Shown here: positions 42,938-53,985 of the stretch, one piece after another
Numbering within the stretch: the stretch's first letter is position 1
Layout: every line of letters starts with the position of its first letter
NCBI RefSeq assembly: GCF_029407905.1
Contig: NC_073625.1
Coordinates: 175,542,240 to 175,606,239 of the forward strand
Direction: 5' to 3'
From: Bubalus kerabau
Lineage: Eukaryota; Chordata; Mammalia; Artiodactyla; Bovidae
Length of the DNA stretch: 64,000 bases
Notes under the pieces: model-generated
Database searches by the model: none
Seen by the model: the letters and a program-made list of their open reading frames with translations, nothing else
Told to the model about the DNA's origin: nothing
Translations under genes and position numbers: made by a program

Positions 42938-43764
42938 TAGCAAAGACCAAAAGACAAGGGAATAGTGTGTGTAAAGCCTGCAAGGAGCCCTTAGTTCTCC
43001 CCTAGTTACTAGTTAGAGTGTGTGGTGGGCTCCCAGTGCTGAAGGACCCCAGCACTTAAAGGAGGAAGTCTGAAAGCAAAACAGAGTGCTGAGAATCAGT
43101 ACTTGTTTCATAGCTCAGCGTGCTGAAAAGTTGACACTGTCAGATCTTTCAAATGATTATACTTATAAATGATTATTCTGCTTCCCTTGGGAGCTCAAGA
43201 GGAGCTTATAAGAGAGAAACTCGGCTTCCCAATGATGGGACTGTTTTCGAATCAGAGTTGGCATTTGCCTCAATTTAGCTGATGGGGAACATTTCTTTTT
43301 TCCCACTCCAGCATGATGGAGTGCGATAAAAGAGTTTGGTTCTTTGCACGAGAGGAAAATATGTCTGAAACTGCAGCCCTGGGGAAAAGATGAAGGGTTG
43401 TTGGCTTCACCAGTGTGATGGGAAAGATGACTGTGAGGGGGAACATGACGTAGGGCTGATGGGGTCCAGCAGGGCACAGGCAGCTGGTGACGTTCACAAC
43501 AAAGACAAGTTCCTATGCATTTTTTTATTTTTATTGATGTAGATTTTGTTCTGATTTCACTGATTCATCCTGCCGGTGTGCCCTCAATCTGCCCCCATCA
43601 CAGATATCAGAAATCTTCCCAGGGCTCTTATCTGCATTTGATGGTTCATGGCTTGGACACTTAGACGGTTCTCCTATGGCTTCAGAGTCACTTTAGATTT
43701 TCAAACCTCTTCCCTGCCTGAAGCCTACTTGCCCAAGAGTAACTCTGCTTTGGTAGGATGCTAT
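42938..43764. other. Unassigned sequence, no gene recognised
   Basis: Overlapping minus frames of 75 and 104 codons at 43497-43163 have no motif. A short AT-rich stretch lies at 43520-43550. Confidence 0.35.
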
Positions 43765-43960
43765 TCCTCCCTTGTCTTCAAGGCCCTCCACGATCTTGCC
43801 CTCTGACCTGAACTCCCCACGGGCTCATGGACACTGTGCAGATCTCTCCTCATTCCCATGGCCACATTTTTGCTCACCCTGCAAGGTCCTCTCATTCCTT
43901 CCCTCTTCTCATGAGCAACTCCATTCAGGCCCAGTTCACTGAGCTCCTGCCTTGGGGCCG
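43765..43960 (+). repeat. L2 LINE remnant
   Basis: tcaaggccctccacgatctt, then tgaactccccacgggctcat, follows L2 near its 3' coding end. Confidence 0.55.
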
Positions 43961-44224
43961 GGCCAGAGAAGACAAAGGCAGAGTGGAGAGAGATGAAGGG
44001 GAGAGATAAAGGGATGAGATGAGCCACAGACACTGGGAACTATCTCAGTGTGGTCAGCAAAATAGTAATGGCGAGCAGGTAGCTCAGTGGGGGCCCCAGT
44101 AGGGGACTGGTCAGAGGAAGTCCCCTTTCAAGTGCCAAACTACTGCCCCCAGGAAGCCTATCCTGACCCTGCTAGCATGACTTCTTCAAGCATCATCCTA
44201 GCATTCGAGAGGCAGTCAGTAAAA
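43961..44224. other. Unassigned sequence
   Basis: Nothing certain. 44150-44200 faintly resembles L2. Confidence 0.3.
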
Positions 44225-44410
44225 TATTAAGGGTCCGGACTTCGAAGCCTGGCTGCCTGAGTTTTGAATTCCAGCTCTATCACATACAACTGTGTGACCT
44301 TGGGCTAATTATTTAACCTCTCAGAGATGTTTCCTTATCTGTTAAAGGGAGGTAATAATAGTATGGATGTATCTGTGTGATTATAAGGATTAAATGATAT
44401 ACACAGGTAA
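44225..44410 (+). repeat. MIR SINE, interrupted
   Basis: actgtgtgaccttgggctaa, then tttaacctctcagagatgtt and ataaggattaaatgatatac. 44401-44410 (acacaggtaa) is the left TSD of the following SINE. Confidence 0.8.
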
Positions 44411-44630
44411 CTTGTGTGGTCATGCTCAGTCATTGAATCATGTCCAGCTCTTTGCGACCTCATGGACTGTAGCCCACCAGGCTGCTCTGTCCATGGGATT
44501 TCCCAGGCAAGAATACTGAGGTGAGTTGCCGTTTCCTCCTCCAAGGGATCTTCCTGACCCAGGAATGGAACCCATGTCTCCTGCAATGGCAGGTGGATTC
44601 TTTACCACTGTGCCACCTGGAAAGCCCCAT
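44411..44630 (-). mobile_element. Bov-tA SINE inserted in MIR
   Basis: A complete reversed Bov-tA. acacaggtaa at 44401-44410 recurs at 44633-44642, a 10-bp TSD, and MIR text resumes after it. Confidence 0.9.
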
Positions 44631-44632
44631 AC

Positions 44633-44700
44633 ACACAGGTAAAGCATTACTTAAAGCAGTATCTGGCCGTGTAGGGGTGGCACAGAATGCTTGCTGTTAC
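44633..44700 (+). repeat. MIR SINE, 3' continuation with right TSD
   Basis: 44633-44642 is the right TSD. The following aaagcattacttaaagcagt resumes a MIR 3' end. Confidence 0.55.
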
Positions 44701-45689
44701 TCTCTGGGACCTTCGTACCACACTGCCTGTGGGCTTCTCTCCCATGACACAGCTGCCCTAGAAACACTGTTGGAAGGTGGTATTCAGCAAGAGATTGACT
44801 TTCATCCACGTCGATACATGTATATTACCAGAACACTCTGCCTTTCTCTTCATAATGACAATTCTGTTGATCATAATCTACCTCATTGACTCACACACTG
44901 TCCATGGACTCCCAAACAGTCCATGGACTCTGCTAATAACGTTACATTTTGATTGGCATTTTTAAAAATAATAGTAATAAAAGAAACTTCTGTCTTGAAT
45001 GTCCAAGAATAGATTCTGCATAAGCCTTGCAGCTTCAGGCCTGGTACAGAATTGGAAGAGGAAGTGATCGTTTGTCATCTTTCTTTACAGACTGCATTTC
45101 TGGCATCACTTCGATGCTAAATGGGACTTTTTAAAAATAGTCTTAACAAGCATTTTGACAGACTCTGTTCTGGTTACCAGAGAATAGAGCCAAGGAGAGT
45201 CAGCATGTGTGAAATCTGACCCGGCCCCATCAAACAGCCAGTGACTGCAGTCCCCTCCCAGGGGGAGCTATCTGATGGCAGCAGGGACACAGGCTTAAGA
45301 GGACCATTTAGGAACATGGTACTGGGTTGGCGCTAAAGCCCTATATGCCTCTCTCCAGAGATGACATGAACTCCCAGGAGTTTGAGGCAAGTTCAGTCAA
45401 TGAGAGATTATTCCTACCACAAAGGCCACCCCTCTGCTGGGAGCAGTGAAGAAGACCCGTCAGGGACACTCTCCAGGGCGATTCTTTTTGGAGCCTTGTC
45501 TCTTCAAGATCAAATTCAGGTCAAACCTAAAATGTCAGTGAACACAGGCTAAGTGCCTTCATATATAGGCAGTAGGCCTGGTGGGAGAAGGGTTGTGCAA
45601 AGAGGGAAGAACTCAGACCCTGTCACTGCAGCAAATCCTCGAGACGTGGTTGGAGCCGGGTCTGCAGGGGCAGAGGCTCCTGGGTGCCG
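44701..45689. other. Unassigned sequence, no gene recognised
   Basis: A short local direct repeat, gtccatggactc, occurs twice near 44900-44930. Frames of 61 and 62 codons have no motifs. Confidence 0.35.
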
Positions 45690-45822
45690 TCCTAGTCTCT
45701 CTGACTCCAGTTCCTCATCTGTAAAGTGGAAATCATAATAACTGCCTCGTAGGAAGATGGTAAGGAATTACAGTGCTTGATGCTGAAAATATGGGAGTGA
45801 TTGCTATTATTATGATATCAGC
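45690..45822 (+). repeat. MIR SINE 3' part
   Basis: ccagttcctcatctgtaaag, then an ataataactgcctcgtagga block and gattgctattattatgat. Confidence 0.72.
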
Positions 45823-46334
45823 AGGAGATAAGACCCTCTGGAGGCAGGATAAGTGGGCACACACAAGGCATTCTGGGGAGAGTGACAGGGACCTACTGCC
45901 AGCCAGGATACCAAAGCAGTCACTGCGTACTGCCTCGACATCCATCCAAAGTGGCTCCAAGGACAGCTGACCAAGGTCCACAGCTTTGTACTTGCTATGG
46001 CTCCTGACTCCTCAAATCCCTCATCAGCTGCAAATTCCAGACCCTCTGCTCTACTCTTCTGTAGTCCTGGCCACTGGGGCTTTCTCTTGCTCCTCCCCCT
46101 CCTCTTTTTCCTCCCCATCCCCCTATCCCCCCAACCCATGCAGTAATCACTGCTCTGAGTTGTTGTCTTCTTTTGTCCAGAGGGAAAGTGAAAAATCAAG
46201 TTGGAACTGGGGAGTAGATGGAAATGAGCCATCCTTGAACATCCTTGACTCAAGCAGATATAGTAGCTACCAGCAGAGCTAGTGCCCAAGGCTATGACCC
46301 AGGGGGTCCCGTGTGGAAACACACTGATGGAAGA
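45823..46334. other. Unassigned; C/T-rich tract at 46085-46130
   Basis: cttgctcctccccctcctct-type pyrimidine tract. The 199-codon minus frame at 46409-45810 crosses a MIR 3' end and the pyrimidine tract and shows no domain, so it is rejected. Confidence 0.4.
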
Positions 46335-46460
46335 AGACATCGAGTCTCCAATCCAAATTAGTACACATGGGAAAATGATCGCCCAGAGAGGGAATGAGGT
46401 GTCAACCATTGAAAGCTTGTGGTAGAGCTAATATTCCAGACCCCAATCAGAATCTTTCCC
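46335..46460 (-). repeat. Probable MIR SINE remnant
   Basis: gatcgcccagagagggaatg, then aagcttgtggtagagctaat, in reversed MIR order. Confidence 0.5.
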
Positions 46461-47062
46461 CTAGATTCAGTCACATGATGTCCAGGCTCCAAGGCATCTT
46501 TGAGACCTGACGTCCAGCCCATCCTTTCACAAGTGGGCAACTGAGTCCCAGGACTCAAGCTGCAGGCCAGGTATCAGCTAAGCTGGAATGAAAATGCAAG
46601 TCCCTCCATTCTACACAGCCTCCTTCTCCTCTCCCTCAAACACTTGCCTATCAGCTTTACAAGGTTCAGAAAGATATGGATGACCCCCACCCAAAGACCC
46701 AAACATTTTCTCCATCTCTCTCTCTTTGGCTTGAGTGCACACGCACACATGTGCACACATACACATATGTTGTTGCTAATGGCATGTGTAGGGGATTATT
46801 TATCCCTCTTTGCATTTCAAAAAACATTTATCAATTTATCAATATTTACCAGTCAACTGATAATCAAACTTCTTGGTACTCAGCACTGCATTTACTTCAA
46901 CTGGTAATCAAGGCAGAAGATACCAAATTTTCTCTCAAGTAATTCACAATCAGGCGGGGAAGACTAACAGGACCATGGATGAACCCTTGCTAGGGAGAAG
47001 CTTCTGGTTGAATTCAGTGGGAGGAAGGCTGTGGAGTCACGAAAAGCTTCAGAAAGATGCCC
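46461..47062. other. Unassigned; CA-rich spot at 46737-46768
   Basis: gcacacgcacacatgtgcac-type tract. No gene or other repeat recognised. Confidence 0.35.
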
Positions 47063-47498
47063 TGTTCAGATTTCTTTTGACGGCTTTATAGAGAGATAAT
47101 TCACATACCATACAATTCACCCACTTAAAGTGTACGATCCAGTGGCTTTTAGCATATTCACAGAGTTGAGCAAACATCACCACAATCACCTTTCCAACAT
47201 CCTCATCATTCTGAGAGAAACCTTGCACCTACTAAGTTACCTGCTATTCCCTCGGCCCCAGTCCTAGGCAAGCCCGTGTCTACCTTCTTTCTTTATAAAC
47301 TCTGCTTTGTGGGTTCCTATAAATGAAATCATACAATGTGTGGCCTTTGGTGACTGTCTCCTTTGACTTAGCATAATGTTTCCTGTTGTAGCATCAATTA
47401 GTACTTCATTCCTTTTAATGGCCAAATAATATTCCCTTTATACTATATTTTGTTTCTCCATTTCTCAGCTGATGCACATTTTGGTTGTTTTCACTTTT
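47063..47498 (-). mobile_element. Old L1 3' UTR/ORF2 end, left segment
   Basis: Reversed L1: gataattcacataccataca, then ttagcatattcacagagttg, tgaaatcatacaatgtgtgg and the aatggccaaataatattccc region. It continues at 47995. Confidence 0.85.
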
Positions 47499-47990
47499 AA
47501 GTTCAGTTCAGCCACTCAGTCGTGTCCGACTCTTTGCGACCCCATGAATCCCAGCGCGCCGGGCCTCCCTGTCCATCACCAACTCCCAGAGTCCACCTAA
47601 ACCCATGTCCATTGAGTCGGTGATGCCATCCAGCCATCTCATCCTCTGTCGTCCCCTTCTCCTCCTGCCCCCAACCCCTCCTGGCATCAGAGTCTTTTCC
47701 AATGAGTCAATTCTTCGCATGAGGTGGCCAAAGTACTGGAGTTTCAGCTTTAGCATCAGTCCTTCCAATGAACACCCAGGACTGATCTCCTTTAGAATGG
47801 ACTGGCTGGATCTCCTTGCAGTCCAAGGGACTCTCAAGAGTCTTGTCCAACACCACAGTTCAAAAGCATCAATTCTTTGGTGCTCAGCTTTCTTCACAGT
47901 CCAACTCTCACATCCATACATGACCACTGGAAAAACCATAGCCTTGAGTAGATGGACCTTTGTTGGCAAAGTAATGTCTCTGCTTTTCAC
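47499..47990 (-). mobile_element. BovB 3' fragment nested in L1
   Basis: About 490 bp with one intact minus-strand frame of 160 codons (47990-47508): MKSRDITLPTKVHLLKAMVF, then YGCESWTVKKAEHQRIDAFE and the basic C-terminus to the stop. ttttcactttt (47488-47498) and ttttcacattt (47984-47994) make a likely 10/11 TSD, though it partly overlaps BovB text. Confidence 0.93.
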
Positions 47991-47994
47991 ATTT

Positions 47995-48367
47995 GGGTTA
48001 TTATAAATAATGCTGCAGTGACACTGAGTACAAGTTTTTGTGTGGGTATGTTTCCATTTGTCTTGGGGGTATACCTAGAAGTAGAATTGCTAGGTCTATG
48101 TTTAACATGTGAGTAACTGCCAGACAGTTTCTGAAGGGGCTGTGCCATTTTATACTCTCATCTTACTAGCAGTGTTTGAGGGATTCAATTTCTCCACATC
48201 CTTGCCAACACTTATTATCTGTCTTTTTGATTCTAACCATCCTAGTGGGTGTGAAGTGGTATCTCATTGTGGTTTTGATTTGCATTTTCCTAATGGCTAA
48301 TTATGTGCTTATTGGTAATTTGCATATCTTCTTTAGGAAACTGTCTATTCAGACTCTTTGCCCATTT
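47995..48367 (-). mobile_element. Old L1, right segment
   Basis: tgggttattataaataatgc, then gtatacctagaagtagaatt and gtgtgaagtggtatctcatt, the expected L1 ORF2 C-terminal text in reverse, ending near tcagactctttgcccat. Confidence 0.87.
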
Positions 48368-48430
48368 TTAAAATTTTATTTATTTATTTTAATTGGAGGC
48401 TAATTACTTTATAATATTGTAGTGGTTTTA
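48368..48430 (-). mobile_element. 62-bp ruminant L1 3' stub
   Basis: ttattttaattggaggctaa, then ttataatattgtagtggttt, the ruminant L1 terminus, severely 5' truncated inside the old L1. ttttaaa on both sides may be a short TSD. Confidence 0.72.
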
Positions 48431-48540
48431 AAGTAAGTTATTTGCCTGCTTGGATCTTAACCCTTTCTCTATTAAACAGATTGATTTTCAATTATGTTAA
48501 GATTAGTAAATATTTTAATTTAGTCAAATCTAGAAATACT
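48431..48540. other. Unassigned AT-rich segment
   Basis: Probably degraded L1 between two recognisable parts. Confidence 0.3.
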
Positions 48541-48640
48541 CTTTTTTTTTAATTTAAAAAAAATGAATTACATTTAGTTGATTTAAAATGCTGAGCTAGT
48601 TTCAGGTGTGCAACAAAGTGATTTAGTTATTTTATATGTG
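48541..48640 (-). mobile_element. Old L1 3' UTR end
   Basis: gctagtttcaggtgtgcaac, then aaagtgatttagttatttta, the common reversed L1 3' UTR word order. Confidence 0.7.
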
Positions 48641-48846
48641 GGGCTTCCCTGGTGGCTCAGTGGTAAAGAATCCACCTGCAAATGCAGGAGACGTGGGTTT
48701 GATCCCTGGGTCAGGAAGGTCCCCTGGGGAAGGAAATGGCAACCCGCTCCAGTATTCTTGCCTGGGAAACCCCATGGACAGAGAAGCCTGGAGGGCTACA
48801 GTCCAAGGGGTCGCAAAAGGGTAAGACATGACTTAGCAACTAAACA
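48641..48846 (+). mobile_element. Bov-tA SINE
   Basis: Complete and well conserved from gggcttccctggtggctcag to the tail at gacttagcaacta. tatatgtg at 48633-48640 and 48859-48866 is a possible 8-bp TSD. Confidence 0.92.
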
Positions 48847-48866
48847 ATATCAACAACATATATGTG

Positions 48867-49929
48867 CATAGAATATACATGCTATCTATTCTTTTCCAGA
48901 TTTGAACTTCCATTTCTTACCAGACACGCAAGGGAGATCAGTGCTGGCCATCTCCTTACAGTCGTGCAAGCAGAATGGGAACCAGGCTGAGATGGAGGAG
49001 AAGCATCATCCCCCTTGGAGGCAGACACCCAGCGTGACCTAGAGGTGACAAATTTGGAAATGCCTCACATCTGGTGGGGGCTCCGGTAGCCCCCAGTCTT
49101 CCACCCACCCACCTAGTCCCTCACCCCCACACAGTCACCAGCCAGCCTGAAGGAGGTCACAAACTGTGTCCTGTTCACCGTGAGGAGCATCCTCTAAGCA
49201 TCTACCATGTGCCAGAGTCTGGACCAGGAGCCGCAGTCTTCAGCAAAGTATCCCCTGATCTTTAACCACAGTCTGGGGAGGAAATGGGCAGCTTCTGGCC
49301 ACATGATCCACACTTCTATTGAGTGAGGTATAGGGGCACAATGGGAGGGCTTGACTCAACCCATGTGTCCTGGGAGGCTTCCTGGAAGAGGAACCCCAGG
49401 CTGGCTCGTGACAATTTAATAGAAGTCATTCAGGCATCCCTGACTTGGGACACAGCCAGTCTATACCCCAGGAGGAGAGAAAAACTGCCGTGACAGCAAG
49501 TTCAAGTTGATTATGATTGATAATGCTCAGAATAAAGTGTACTCTTGATATTTTTCTTAATTTGTTTGTAAATTTAATAAATCTTGGTTAAAGAGAAAGG
49601 ACAAAACCTCTATCTACAAGAAATTCCCCAATTATAGTCACTTTCTTTGCCTTCTCTGAATTCCATCACTTCCAACTCCAGATTTAAACAGATATGCTTT
49701 ATGTTCACAGATGGACTATAGCTTTCTCAGAAGCAGGGACCATCTCTCAGGGACAAGACAGAGACCTCTCTGAGGTTAGACGCTGTATCTTTTCTATCTT
49801 TGTGTGAATCCGCCCCTCGACCCTGACTCTGAGAGCAGAGTGTGGTACACAGAAAGGGTCCTGCTTGCCCTGAAAGATGCAGGGCAGCCTCTGGGATGAG
49901 CTGGCCCAGGCCAAGCCTGGGTCTGGGGT
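48867..49929. other. Unassigned; faint MIR/L2 trace near 49185-49290
   Basis: agcatctaccatgtgccaga is a MIR/L2-like word. No exon or domain recognised. 49540-49600 is AT-rich. Confidence 0.35.
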
Positions 49930-50085
49930 CATGGACTCTTTAAGGGCAGGGCCAGGTGTTACGCATCTGGGGGGTATCCTCCAATACTCTTTTTAGGGTC
50001 CTACCCACACAGAGCCTTGCACAGCACCTTGTACACAGGAGCCATTCAGTGTATGGCTATTGAATGCAGCTGAAACTTTCTGAAA
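49930..50085 (+). repeat. L2 LINE 3' end
   Basis: ctctttaagggcagggccag, then ttgcacagcaccttgtacac and a closing attgaatgcagctga. Confidence 0.6.
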
Positions 50086-50514
50086 AATCAAATACAATCG
50101 TACCATGTTGACGTAATAATGGCCTTCTTTTTAGATGACTTTGTAGAGGCAAATAAGAGTGCTATGGAGAGGCCCTGCCCCTCAAAAATGGGCAGCCATC
50201 CAATGCCTCCTTCCTGCCCCAACCCTGAGTTCTGGGCTGAACTCTGCCGATTGAGAGGGGGCATCTAAGATGCCAACTGAGCTTTGCCCTGAAACAAGGG
50301 TTTCTGCTCCTCAGGGGAACTGGCCCAACATCTGTGATGGTTATCAGGCCTAAGGGAGATATCCTTCTGTCAAGAGGCCTTGCAGGACTGAAACTTAGAC
50401 ACTGGGGACAGGTGAGAAAAGGGGGACAGATGTTTTTAAACATATTAGCAGTAGAGCTCTTGGCCAAAGCAACACAAAGCTTTACGAGAAAATTCACTCT
50501 AAAACTATTCAGAT
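50086..50514. other. Unassigned sequence
   Basis: A minus frame of 111 codons at 50497-50162 has no motif. No repeat recognised. Confidence 0.35.
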
Positions 50515-50640
50515 GGGGACTTCCTCAGTGGTCTAGAGTTTAGGACATCACCTTCCAATGCAGGAAACATGAGTTCAGTCCCTGGTTGGGGAACTAAGAT
50601 CCCATATGCTGTGGGGTTCAGCGAAAAAGAAAAAAGCTTT
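50515..50640 (+). mobile_element. CHR-type tRNA SINE
   Basis: ggggacttcctcagtggtct, then gagttcagtccctggttggg and aactaagatcccatatgctg with an A-rich tail: the cetartiodactyl CHR SINE layout, distinct from Bov-tA. Confidence 0.78.
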
Positions 50641-50711
50641 TCAAGTGGAAGAGGGAGCACCAAGAAATGCAAGGAGTGAGCAAGTGTCAACAAGCACAAA
50701 TTTGGTCTCCA

Positions 50712-50930
50712 CTTGCTGCATGCTCGGTCGCTTCAGTTGTGTCTGACTCTTTGTAACCCTGTAAACTGTAGCCCCCAGGCCCCTCTGTCCATGGGGATTC
50801 CCCAGAAAAGAATACTGGAGAGGGTTACCATGCCTTCCTCTAGGGGATCTTCCTGGCCCAGGGATCAAGCCCGCGTTTCTCGTGTCTCCTGCATTGACAG
50901 GCGGCTTCTTTACTACTGGCGCCACCACAG
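50712..50930 (-). mobile_element. Bov-tA SINE, head end clipped
   Basis: A reversed copy that ends at ctggcgccacc, so the first dozen head bases are missing. No clear TSD. Confidence 0.87.
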
Positions 50931-51459
50931 CATCAGGTAAAGCCAAGGAGACATGGTTTAACTCAAGTGACATCATTAGTTGAGGTTTAGCAATGTGTTC
51001 ATTCTTTTTTTTTTTAAATGTATATCAAATAATACAATGCATGTAATCAAGCAATAAATAATGCCGTAAAGTTTAAAATGACCAACAGCATCTCCTGACT
51101 TCAGAGGGGGCTGCACCCTGAACCGAGTGATGCTAGATTTTCGGAGCCTCTCATTAGGACAAACCCTTCCTAAATCTTTGTCCCTAATTTTTTATCATTC
51201 TCATTCTTAGAGGTTCCCAAATTGCGTATGTTTCAGGCACCACAACTCCTGGATCTGTCCCCTGTCTGACCTCCTTACCATCCTTTGTACATCAGTCCTG
51301 CTCCTCAAAGGAAAAACATTTCAGCTCCTCGGCATGTTTTTTTCTGGTATGTATCTTCATCTCGCTAAGTAAGAGACTTATGAGGCCAGTCCTTGCTCTG
51401 TTTTAGATAATACCCATCATCCATCATCTTCTATTATAAAAGGTAAGAAGGTCATAGAA
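50931..51459. other. Unassigned sequence
   Basis: A short T-run lies at 51006-51016. No gene or repeat recognised. Confidence 0.35.
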
Positions 51460-51605
51460 TGGGAGGGTGACAGGGAAGCCCAAGAGGGAGGGGATACATG
51501 TATGCATATGGCTGATTCATGATGTTGTGAAGCAGAAACTAATGCAACATTGTAAAGTAATTACATTCAAATAAAAATAAATAAATTAAATTAAATTTTT
51601 AAAAA
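51460..51605 (+). mobile_element. Ruminant L1 3' stub
   Basis: cccaagagggaggggataca, then atggctgattcatgatgttg, and the terminus aacattgtaaagtaattaca with an (AAT/AAAT)n tail. Confidence 0.8.
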
Positions 51606-52114
51606 ATGGTGAGGAGGGAGCCCTCTTTCCCTCTTACCCCCACCTCACCATCCCATGAGCTTTCCTCCCGTCTGCCAAATTGATTTGCATCACAATTTTG
51701 GATTGAATTACTGTGGAGTGTACATTTCTAGAACCGTATAAATATGGTTCATGACCGAGCCAAATAGTGTATGGTAACTACATTCACTTTCTTGTACACA
51801 TTTTCATTTTTTCTGAAGTTGAAATCACCGTCCCTTCTGGTTTGTTTGTTTCCTAGACATCGATCACTAATTCATGCTAAACTTAGAGCCAGTTGTAAAG
51901 CAACTCTCATTACAGTTAAATGTATGAGATAATCCCTACATTCCACTTCTTGTTTCTCTGGTGACACCACCCCAGGGCCCCTCCATCCTGCTCCAGTCTG
52001 AAGCCTTATTCTCCAGAACTGCTCCACACCTGTCACTCAGGACATCCTTGATCATCAACTGGCCAACCCCTTCACCCCTCTCTGTGCTGGCTCCCTCATC
52101 TCCTAGTTTCTGTG
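51606..52114. other. Non-repetitive sequence; possible regulatory block at 51680-51940
   Basis: A compact AT-rich block holds an octamer-like atttgcat and tgaattactgtggag. There is no repeat signature and no coding frame of note. Confidence 0.35.
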
Positions 52115-52143
52115 GTTTTTGTTTTGTTTTGTTCTGTTTTTGT
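52115..52143. repeat. (GTTTT)n simple repeat
   Basis: Four to five GTTTT-like units. Confidence 0.75.
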
Positions 52144-52164
52144 CTTCTTTGACTCCATTTTTGT

Positions 52165-52745
52165 GGAGCATACGCTTCTAAAGAGAGGTAATTGTTCTAT
52201 CCTTGACAGTTTGGCCATGCAGAGAATTTTAGACTAGAAAATATTTCCCCAAAGAATTTTGAAGAGTTACTCTTTATCTGCTGGCATTCTGGGTTGCCAT
52301 TAAGAAGTCTGATGCTGTTTTGAGTCCCACTTATTTTTGTATGATTCATTCTTTCTTTCTCCCTCTCCCTCCCTTCCTCCCTCTCTCTCTGAGAGTTTTT
52401 AGGATCTTTGCTGCAACTCTGGTACTCTGGCCTTCATGTAGGTCATTTTTCACCCACTGTGCTGGGCATGTGAAAGGCTCTTTTGTCTCTGAAATTCAAG
52501 TCCTTCAGTCTGAGAAATGTACTTGTACAATGTCTTCAATAATTTCCTCCACCAATCTTTTCTGCTGTTCCTTTCTAGAACTCCCATTAGTTAGATTTAG
52601 ACTGTGTAGATTGAGTCCATAGTTTTATTTTTCTTTCTTTCCTCTCCTTTTGTCTCTTTCTTTTATTTTTTCTTCCTTCCTTCCTTCTGTCCTTTCTTTC
52701 TTCCTTCCTTTTGTCCTTTCTTTCTTCTCCATCCTGAAATATTTT
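52165..52745 (-). mobile_element. Old L1/HAL1 ORF1-region fragment with pyrimidine tracts
   Basis: In reverse this resembles old L1 or HAL1 ORF1 text. Forms seen here are ttaagaagtctgatgctgtt, gagagtttttaggatctttg, and then cctttctagaactcccatta. Polypyrimidine tracts at 52342-52391 and 52630-52730 (TTCC/TTTC units) interrupt or end it. Confidence 0.55.
52630..52735. repeat. Polypyrimidine (TTCC/TTTC)n tract
   Basis: About 100 bp of nearly pure pyrimidine on the plus strand. Such tracts can be length-variable. Confidence 0.85.
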
Positions 52746-53879
52746 TCCTGACTTCTGCATGGGGGTGGTAACCTAGGCAATCAGTATTCTCGTGGGAGGT
52801 GAGTGAGGAAAGAAGCTGGCCTCTCCCTAATCAATTCCAAACTTAGACTTGATTTCTCCAATTTCAGTGTCCTTCCTGGGGCCCCTTTCTGCTCTGTGTT
52901 GCAAGTCCCGATTTCAGGAACTCCCTGGTAAAGCTTCTTCAGAGCCATCCCCCAATTTCACCTAAAGAAGAGGAGGTCTGGGGGGTCTACTTTCTCCTTT
53001 CACAGACTCATATCCTGTCTATCTGTCTCGAGTCTTACTCTTGTGTTTGGACCTCCCATCCCTGAACCTCCTGGCTCTGGATGGGAATCCTTCAGGTCCT
53101 CTGTTGCATCCCTGCTGAGGTCACGTGCATCTCAGCCTCACCACCACCTACACTTCATTTCCCCAATCCCATTGCTCTCTCTTCCCCACTGTCTTCTTTG
53201 CTCCTAATCTCCTTATCTTGGCAGATTTATACCATTTTCATTCCTTCTTTCTACCATTGTATTAGTGTCTCAGAGGCAGTAAGAATAAATGCATGTGTGC
53301 AAACTATCTTGTTTAACTCCAAGACTCTACTTGTATTTCTTCTTCTGTTTCAAAAAATTGAAATTTTATATTGTTTCACACTAAACAGAATTGTGCTTTG
53401 TATTTCACAATTTAAATGCCAAATCTCCTACTTTAGGCAGTTCTAACACATTTTTAAGAGTCTTAAGAATATCTGGGAATCTTAAGAAAGGCTGCAACCA
53501 CTCCACTTCAAACTCTGTATGCTCTGCTTAAGATGCAGTCATCAAGTATTCAGTGGGAGTTGACTGAATTATTATTACATTATTACATTGGATACTTTCA
53601 GGTCCCTGCAAGACCTAAGGGTGGTGGCAGTGAGCACAGAAGGACAGGGTCCAGACAGGAGGGGAAGGAAGATACCTGGAGGCGGTGTGGACAGGAGGTG
53701 GAAGGGAGGAAGGAGAAGGAGGGTCCGGAAGGAACGCGAGGACTCCATCCATCTGTTGTCACCCCAATTTCAGCGTGCAGTTGGCCACTGGGTGGCCCCG
53801 TCACACCTATGGGATACAGCTGAGGCACCAAGCGGTGCTGAACTTGGTTTCTCCAATTGAACAGTGCAGGGAGGAAGCA
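52746..53879. other. Unassigned sequence, no gene recognised
   Basis: The plus frame of 121 codons at 53081-53446 and the minus frame of 124 codons at 53972-53598 have no motif. The latter opposes two plus frames in the same G-rich stretch. Confidence 0.35.
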
Positions 53880-53985
53880 GGCCTTCACTCTCAGAAAGAT
53901 GTTGAAGAAGTGAAATGAGATGGATGATAAATCTGAAAGCTCTTGGAAAGTAAAAGGGCTATATAAATACACAGTGTCATTACCA
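53880..53985 (+). repeat. MIR-family 3' remnant
   Basis: gaagtgaaatgagatggatg, then gctcttggaaagtaaaaggg and gctatataaatacacagtgt, like a MIR/MIR3 3' end. Confidence 0.45.

Noticed and set aside
44895..44930. Two gtccatggactc words as a functional palindrome pair
   Set aside because: Similar words occur throughout SINE text in this window, and the pair is short enough to be chance.
45810..46409. 199-codon minus-strand frame
   Set aside because: It crosses a MIR remnant and a pyrimidine tract, with no domain or conserved motif.
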